DNA of 64,000 nt from Suilimivivens sp964507235 (lineage in GTDB: Bacteria > Bacillota > Clostridia > Lachnospirales > Lachnospiraceae), in the NCBI GenBank assembly GCA_964507235.1, contig CAZDPE010000002.1, forward strand, positions 1 through 64,000, in the 5' to 3' direction. A model generated the notes under the pieces. It saw only the letters and a list, made by a program, of their open reading frames with translations. It did not search any database and was not told the origin of the DNA. The translations under genes and the position numbers were made by a program. Of the stretch, positions 60,342-64,000 are shown in pieces (position 1 is the first letter of the stretch; every line of letters starts with the position of its first letter).

Positions 60342-60857
60342 ATGAATGGAAAATATCTGGTAGGTGCTGTTATTGAAACAATTATTAAAGTGATTGTAAT
60401 AGCAGTGGTTGTAATGTTTGTGTTCCGCAGCGCTACGGCAGCTTATGATTTCGGATACAGGGTTTTTGCGGATAAGCCGGTATCTGTGACAGGCGGAAGG
60501 ACAATAACCATAGGTATTGCGCAGGATGCAAGTGTCAAAGAAATTGCGGAAATGCTGCAGGAAAAGGGATTGATTGAGGATGCAAACCTGTTTGTAATTC
60601 AGGAATTTCTGTCTGCGTATCATGGGGAGATTCTTCCGGGAATTTATGATTTGAATACCGGTATGACAGCTGAGGAAATGCTAGAGATAATGTCTACTCC
60701 GGCAGAGGAGCCGGAAAGTACCAGTACCGGAAGCAGCAATTCTGCTGAAAATGCAGGAGATGATGCAAATAGCGGTGAAAGCAGCGCACCCGGAGATGAG
60801 CATGAGCAGGGCGAAGATGCTGACCTGGAGAATACAGAAGGAATGGCAGAAGAATAA
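60342..60857 (+). CDS. short MltG/YceG-like membrane protein without the catalytic domain
   Basis: 171-aa protein. One N-terminal membrane segment (VIETIIKVIVIAVVVMFVF) is followed by a LysM-like domain as found at the start of MltG, the endolytic murein transglycosylase (ITIGIAQDASVKEIAEMLQEKGLI, and GIYDLNTGMTAEEML). The catalytic C-terminal domain is absent. The protein ends in an acidic Ser/Glu-rich tail (from about residue 120). Length is about half of a normal MltG. It may bind or regulate cell-wall synthesis. Neighbours are ylbF-like and an O-methyltransferase. Confidence 0.78.
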   Translation: MNGKYLVGAVIETIIKVIVIAVVVMFVFRSATAAYDFGYRVFADKPVSVTGGRTITIGIAQDASVKEIAEMLQEKGLIEDANLFVIQEFLSAYHGEILPGIYDLNTGMTAEEMLEIMSTPAEEPESTSTGSSNSAENAGDDANSGESSAPGDEHEQGEDADLENTEGMAEE

Positions 60858-60871
60858 AGAGGAGTATTTAT

Positions 60872-61516
60872 ATGATTACGGAAGAAAGAATCAGTACGTT
60901 TATTAGTTCCTTTGATACCGGAAATACTCCCTTTTTGAATGAATTGGAGCAATATGCCCTTAAAACCAATGTACCGATTATCAGACCACAAATGCAGAGT
61001 CTTTTGAAGCTTCTTCTTGCAATAAAGAAGCCGGAAAGGATTCTGGAGGTGGGAACGGCCATTGGTTTTTCTGCGTTGTTGATGAGCGAATACGGACCGG
61101 AAAGCTGCAGGATTACTACCATAGAAAAATATGAAAAGAGAATTCCTCTTGCCAGGGAAAACTTTAAGAAGGCGGGAAAGGAAGAATGCATTACCCTGTT
61201 GGAGGGAGATGCCGCGGAAATTTTAAAAGAGCTTTCGGAGCCTTATGATATGATTTTTATGGATGCTGCCAAAGGGCAGTATATTCATTTCCTTCCCGAT
61301 ATTCTGCGGCTGCTTTCGGCAGGAGGCATTTTGATATCGGATAATGTGCTTCAGGACGGTGATGTAATGGAGTCGCGATATGCGGTGACAAGAAGAAACA
61401 GAACCATTCATACCAGAATGCGGGACTATTTGTATGAATTGAAGCATAATGATGCACTGCAGACAGACATACTTCCGGTGGGCGACGGGGTGACAGTCAG
61501 CGTACGTATCCGGTAA
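60872..61516 (+). CDS. SAM-dependent O-methyltransferase (TrmR-like)
   Basis: 214-aa class I methyltransferase of the catechol-O-methyltransferase-like family. In Bacillus the related TrmR methylates 5-hydroxyuridine in tRNA. SAM-binding site EVGTAIGFSALLM (about 52-64), metal/substrate motif FMDAAKGQYIHF (about 128-139), and DNVLQDGDV (about 156-164). It lies 14 bases after the MltG-like gene and before a U32 peptidase-family gene, and both may take part in tRNA wobble uridine modification. Confidence 0.9.
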   Translation: MITEERISTFISSFDTGNTPFLNELEQYALKTNVPIIRPQMQSLLKLLLAIKKPERILEVGTAIGFSALLMSEYGPESCRITTIEKYEKRIPLARENFKKAGKEECITLLEGDAAEILKELSEPYDMIFMDAAKGQYIHFLPDILRLLSAGGILISDNVLQDGDVMESRYAVTRRNRTIHTRMRDYLYELKHNDALQTDILPVGDGVTVSVRIR

Positions 61517-61553
61517 CGGACAGTGCGCCCGGAGAATTTTCAGTTATCGTGTG

Positions 61554-61648
61554 GTCAGAGCAACCCCGCTGCAAGCAACGGGACATTGATTCTCGCGCCA
61601 TTTATCAAGGTCATGCAGGAATGACTTTGACTCATTGCTCACGGGAAT
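61554..61648 (-). repeat. dispersed hairpin repeat, copy 4
   Basis: 95-bp copy in inverted orientation. Reverse complement: ATT then CCCGTGAGCAATGAGTCAAAG, TGCATGACCTTGATAAATGG, GCGCGAGAATCAATGT, then CCCGTTGCTTGCAGCGGGG and TTGCTCTGAC. It ends directly before the ribosome site of the U32 gene. Confidence 0.82.
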
Positions 61649-61669
61649 AAAAGAGGAAGGATGAAGGAA

Positions 61670-62932
61670 ATGAGAAAACCAGAGCTTTTAATACCGGCAA
61701 GCAGTCTGGAGGTTCTGAAAACTGCGGTTTTATTTGGAGCAGATGCAGTTTATATCGGCGGAGAGGCTTTCAGTCTTCGTGCCAAGGCCAGGAATTTTTC
61801 AAAGAAAGATATGGCTTTGGGAATTGAATTTGCCCATCGGCATGGGGTAAGAGTGCATGTAACCGCCAATATTCTGGCTCATAATAAGGATATAGAGGAA
61901 GCGGCAGAGTATTTCCGGGAATTAAAGGAAATGAAGCCGGACGCATTGATTATTTCAGACCCGGGGATGTTTATGCTGGCGAAGGAAATCTGTCCTGAAA
62001 TTGATATTCATGTTTCCACACAGGCTAATAATACTAATTACATGACTTATTTATTCTGGTATGGGCAGGGGGCAAAAAGGGTTGTTTCCGCCAGAGAATT
62101 GTCCCTGAAGGAAATTGCGGAAATCAGGGCCAAAATTCCGGAGAGTATGGAAATTGAAAGCTTTATCCATGGAGCTATGTGCATTTCCTATTCGGGCAGA
62201 TGCCTTCTGAGCAATTATTTTACAGGAAGGGACGCCAACCAGGGGGCGTGTACCCATCCCTGCAGATGGAAGTATGCCGTGGTGGAGGAAACAAGACCGG
62301 GCGAGTATATGCCTGTATATGAGAATGAAAGAGGCACCTATATCTTTAATTCTAAGGATTTGTGCATGATAGAGCATATTCCTGAAATGATTGCAGCGGG
62401 AATAGACAGCTTTAAAATAGAAGGCCGCATGAAGACTGCGCTGTATGTGGCGGCTGTTGCCAGAACTTACCGCAAGGCTATTGATGATTATCTGGAATCC
62501 GAAGAAAAATACCGCAAAAATATGGATTGGTATAAAGCTGAAATTTCAAAATGCACTTACCGTCAGTTTACCACCGGCTTTTATTTTGGAAAACCGGATG
62601 AGAATACCCAGATTTACGATTCCAATACGTATGTAAATGAATACATTTATCTTGGCATTGTAGAAGAAGCAGCAAAACGTGCGGGGGATATACCGGAAGG
62701 ATTACAGGGAATTACAACAGTTAAAATTGAGCAGAGAAATAAATTCTGTGTGGGAGATGAAATTGAAATTATGAAGCCTGACGGCAGGAATGTACCGGTA
62801 AAGGTACTTTCCATGACAACGCCGGAAGGAGAAAGCGTGGAGAGCGCGCCTCATCCCCAGCAGGTGCTTTATGTGGAATTGGGGGGAATTGCGGAGCAAT
62901 ATGACCTGCTTCGTGTGCGCAGGGAAAAATAG
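61670..62932 (+). CDS. U32 peptidase family protein (TrhP/RlhA-like)
   Basis: 420-aa protein of the U32 'peptidase' family, now associated with tRNA/rRNA hydroxylation (TrhP, RlhA) rather than proteolysis. Family pattern: PELLIPASSLEVLKTAV, GADAVYIGG, the ESFIHGAMCISYSGRCLLSNYF signature with Cys, then NQGACTHPCRWKY (Cys pair). A C-terminal beta-barrel follows. ATG 61670 matches family starts and has GAGGAAGG 9 bases upstream; ATG 61661 adds 3 residues. Next to an O-methyltransferase that may act on the resulting hydroxyl: an inference from family roles. Confidence 0.93.
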   Translation: MRKPELLIPASSLEVLKTAVLFGADAVYIGGEAFSLRAKARNFSKKDMALGIEFAHRHGVRVHVTANILAHNKDIEEAAEYFRELKEMKPDALIISDPGMFMLAKEICPEIDIHVSTQANNTNYMTYLFWYGQGAKRVVSARELSLKEIAEIRAKIPESMEIESFIHGAMCISYSGRCLLSNYFTGRDANQGACTHPCRWKYAVVEETRPGEYMPVYENERGTYIFNSKDLCMIEHIPEMIAAGIDSFKIEGRMKTALYVAAVARTYRKAIDDYLESEEKYRKNMDWYKAEISKCTYRQFTTGFYFGKPDENTQIYDSNTYVNEYIYLGIVEEAAKRAGDIPEGLQGITTVKIEQRNKFCVGDEIEIMKPDGRNVPVKVLSMTTPEGESVESAPHPQQVLYVELGGIAEQYDLLRVRREK

Positions 62933-62981
62933 AGAATTACCGGGATTTGTTTATGTATATACTATTAAGGGAGGAAAAGGA

Positions 62982-64000
62982 ATGAGCGAAGTGCTTAAGG
63001 TAGAAGAGTTGTTCGGCAGTAAAGTATTTACCCGGGCAATCATGAGGGAACGTCTGCCAAAAAATGTGTTTAAAGAAGTCATTAAGGTTATGGAAGAAGG
63101 AGGAGAGCTTACGCTGGAAACAGCGGATGTTGTGGCCAAAGCCATGAAGGCCTGGGCGGTGGAAAACGGTGCAACCCACTATACCCACTGGTTTCAGCCG
63201 CTGACGGGAATTACTGCTGAAAAGCATGATTCTTTCGTAACTCATCCGGATGAGGATGGCAAGATGCTGATGGAGTTTTCCGGTAAAGAACTGATTAAGG
63301 GAGAGCCGGATGCTTCCTCATTTCCATCGGGAGGGCTTCGGGCTACCTTTGAAGCAAGAGGATATACCACATGGGATATTACTTCTCCTGCTTTTATCAA
63401 GGAAACGGCAACAGGCCCCACTCTTTGTATTCCTACTGCGTTTTGTTCTTACAAAGGTGAAGCCCTGGATAAAAAAACGCCCCTTTTGCGTTCCATGGAA
63501 GCGCTGAGTAAACAGGCTGTAAGAATTGTTCGTTTATTCGGCAATACAGAGGCAAAAAAAGTAACGCCTTCAGTAGGAGCGGAGCAGGAATATTTTCTTG
63601 TTGACCAGAAAAAAGCGCTGCAGAGAGAAGATATTATTTTTGCCGGAAGAACCTTATTCGGCGCACCTGCACCTAAGGGACAGGAAATGGATGACCACTA
63701 TTTCGGCGTTATCAGGGAGCGCATCGGTGCATTTATGCATGATGTGAATATTGAACTCTGGAAGCTTGGTGTTACCAGCAAGACCCAGCATAATGAAGCG
63801 GCGCCTGCGCAGCATGAACTGGCTCCTATTTATGAATCCGCTAACGTTGCCGTAGACCACAATCAGCTTGTTATGGAAACATTAAAGAGGGTTGCGGGGA
63901 AGCATGGGCTTCGCTGTATGCTGCATGAAAAACCCTTTGCGGGAATCAATGGTTCCGGCAAACACAATAACTGGTCCATTACAACGGATAATGGGGTAAA
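62982..64000 (+). CDS. glnN: type III glutamine synthetase, 3' end outside the window
   Basis: The first 339 codons of a GSIII enzyme (about 700 aa in full), which makes glutamine from glutamate, ammonia and ATP. The N-terminus (VEELFGSKVFTRAIMRERLP) and the GATHYTHWFQPLTG, EKHDSF and DASSFPSGGLRATFEARGYT blocks are GSIII-specific. The metal/glutamate site VGAEQEYFLVD and the SGKHNNWS region (end of the window) are seen. ATG 62982 is set by AGGGAGG upstream. No stop within the window. Confidence 0.96.
   Translation, partial: MSEVLKVEELFGSKVFTRAIMRERLPKNVFKEVIKVMEEGGELTLETADVVAKAMKAWAVENGATHYTHWFQPLTGITAEKHDSFVTHPDEDGKMLMEFSGKELIKGEPDASSFPSGGLRATFEARGYTTWDITSPAFIKETATGPTLCIPTAFCSYKGEALDKKTPLLRSMEALSKQAVRIVRLFGNTEAKKVTPSVGAEQEYFLVDQKKALQREDIIFAGRTLFGAPAPKGQEMDDHYFGVIRERIGAFMHDVNIELWKLGVTSKTQHNEAAPAQHELAPIYESANVAVDHNQLVMETLKRVAGKHGLRCMLHEKPFAGINGSGKHNNWSITTDNGV

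Overview
The window reads as a moderately low-GC, Gram-positive, anaerobic Clostridia chromosome, most likely Lachnospiraceae. The grounds are the gene content and order: decarboxylase / nucleotide kinase / yaaR / holB / ricT / trmN6 / rsmI; IreB / RuvX / DUF1292 / RNase J; a split pyruvate:ferredoxin-type oxidoreductase; a type III glutamine synthetase; UPF0397-type ECF transport; and AGGAGG-type ribosome sites with some TTG and GTG starts. It is draft sequence: a 100-N scaffold gap sits at 53628-53727 inside a tandem repeat. No rRNA, CRISPR array or intact transposase was seen.

Layout. 1-3.6 kb: 3' part of tRNA-Lys, an oxidoreductase, an HD protein and an Orn/Lys/Arg-type decarboxylase. 3.6-11.7 kb: pyruvate kinase and the DNA replication/RNA modification cluster, interrupted by a decayed lipoprotein glycosidase. 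11.7-14.6 kb: a LytTR-DUF3021-ABC transporter module, broken by a 122-bp repeat insertion. 14.7-24.5 kb: an accessory stretch with a four-repeat secreted protein, a decayed TIR gene, two lipoproteins, a GH53 galactanase behind a promoter-operator-like palindrome, and a decayed MATE pump. 24.6-27.7 kb: an ECF transporter. 27.9-33.6 kb: a LytTR/GHKL two-component system and a second, intact LytTR-DUF3021-ABC module. 33.7-37.2 kb: a broken rubredoxin and a two-polypeptide 2-oxoacid oxidoreductase. 37.3-38.2 kb: two truncated genes meeting at a rearrangement scar. 38.5-43.7 kb: cell-surface genes (CAP protein, class B sortase, and on the minus strand a pilin-like secretion operon with a transglutaminase lipoprotein). 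43.9-47.6 kb: a sugar-sensor-like GGDEF protein, an SpmA-like protein, a secreted small protein and a HAD phosphatase. 48-64 kb: mainly housekeeping genes (aldo/keto reductase, NudC, PrmA, RsmE, cysteine desulfurase, ThiI, an HPr-like protein, MtaB, IreB, RuvX, RNase J, YlbF, O-methyltransferase, U32 peptidase family, glutamine synthetase).

Two themes stand out. First, a family of roughly 90-140 bp non-coding repeats with GC-rich hairpins occurs four times, in both orientations, and one copy has landed inside an ABC ATPase gene. A separate 119-bp tandem repeat lies between the cysteine desulfurase and thiI. Second, about ten genes are frameshifted, truncated or internally deleted, mostly in transport, surface and stress functions, which points to active gene loss (or partly to assembly error, given the gap). 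No single locus is clearly a new defence or mobile system. The best candidates for something undescribed are the repeat family, the pilin-like operon that lacks its own ATPase, and the secreted ABAB-repeat protein.
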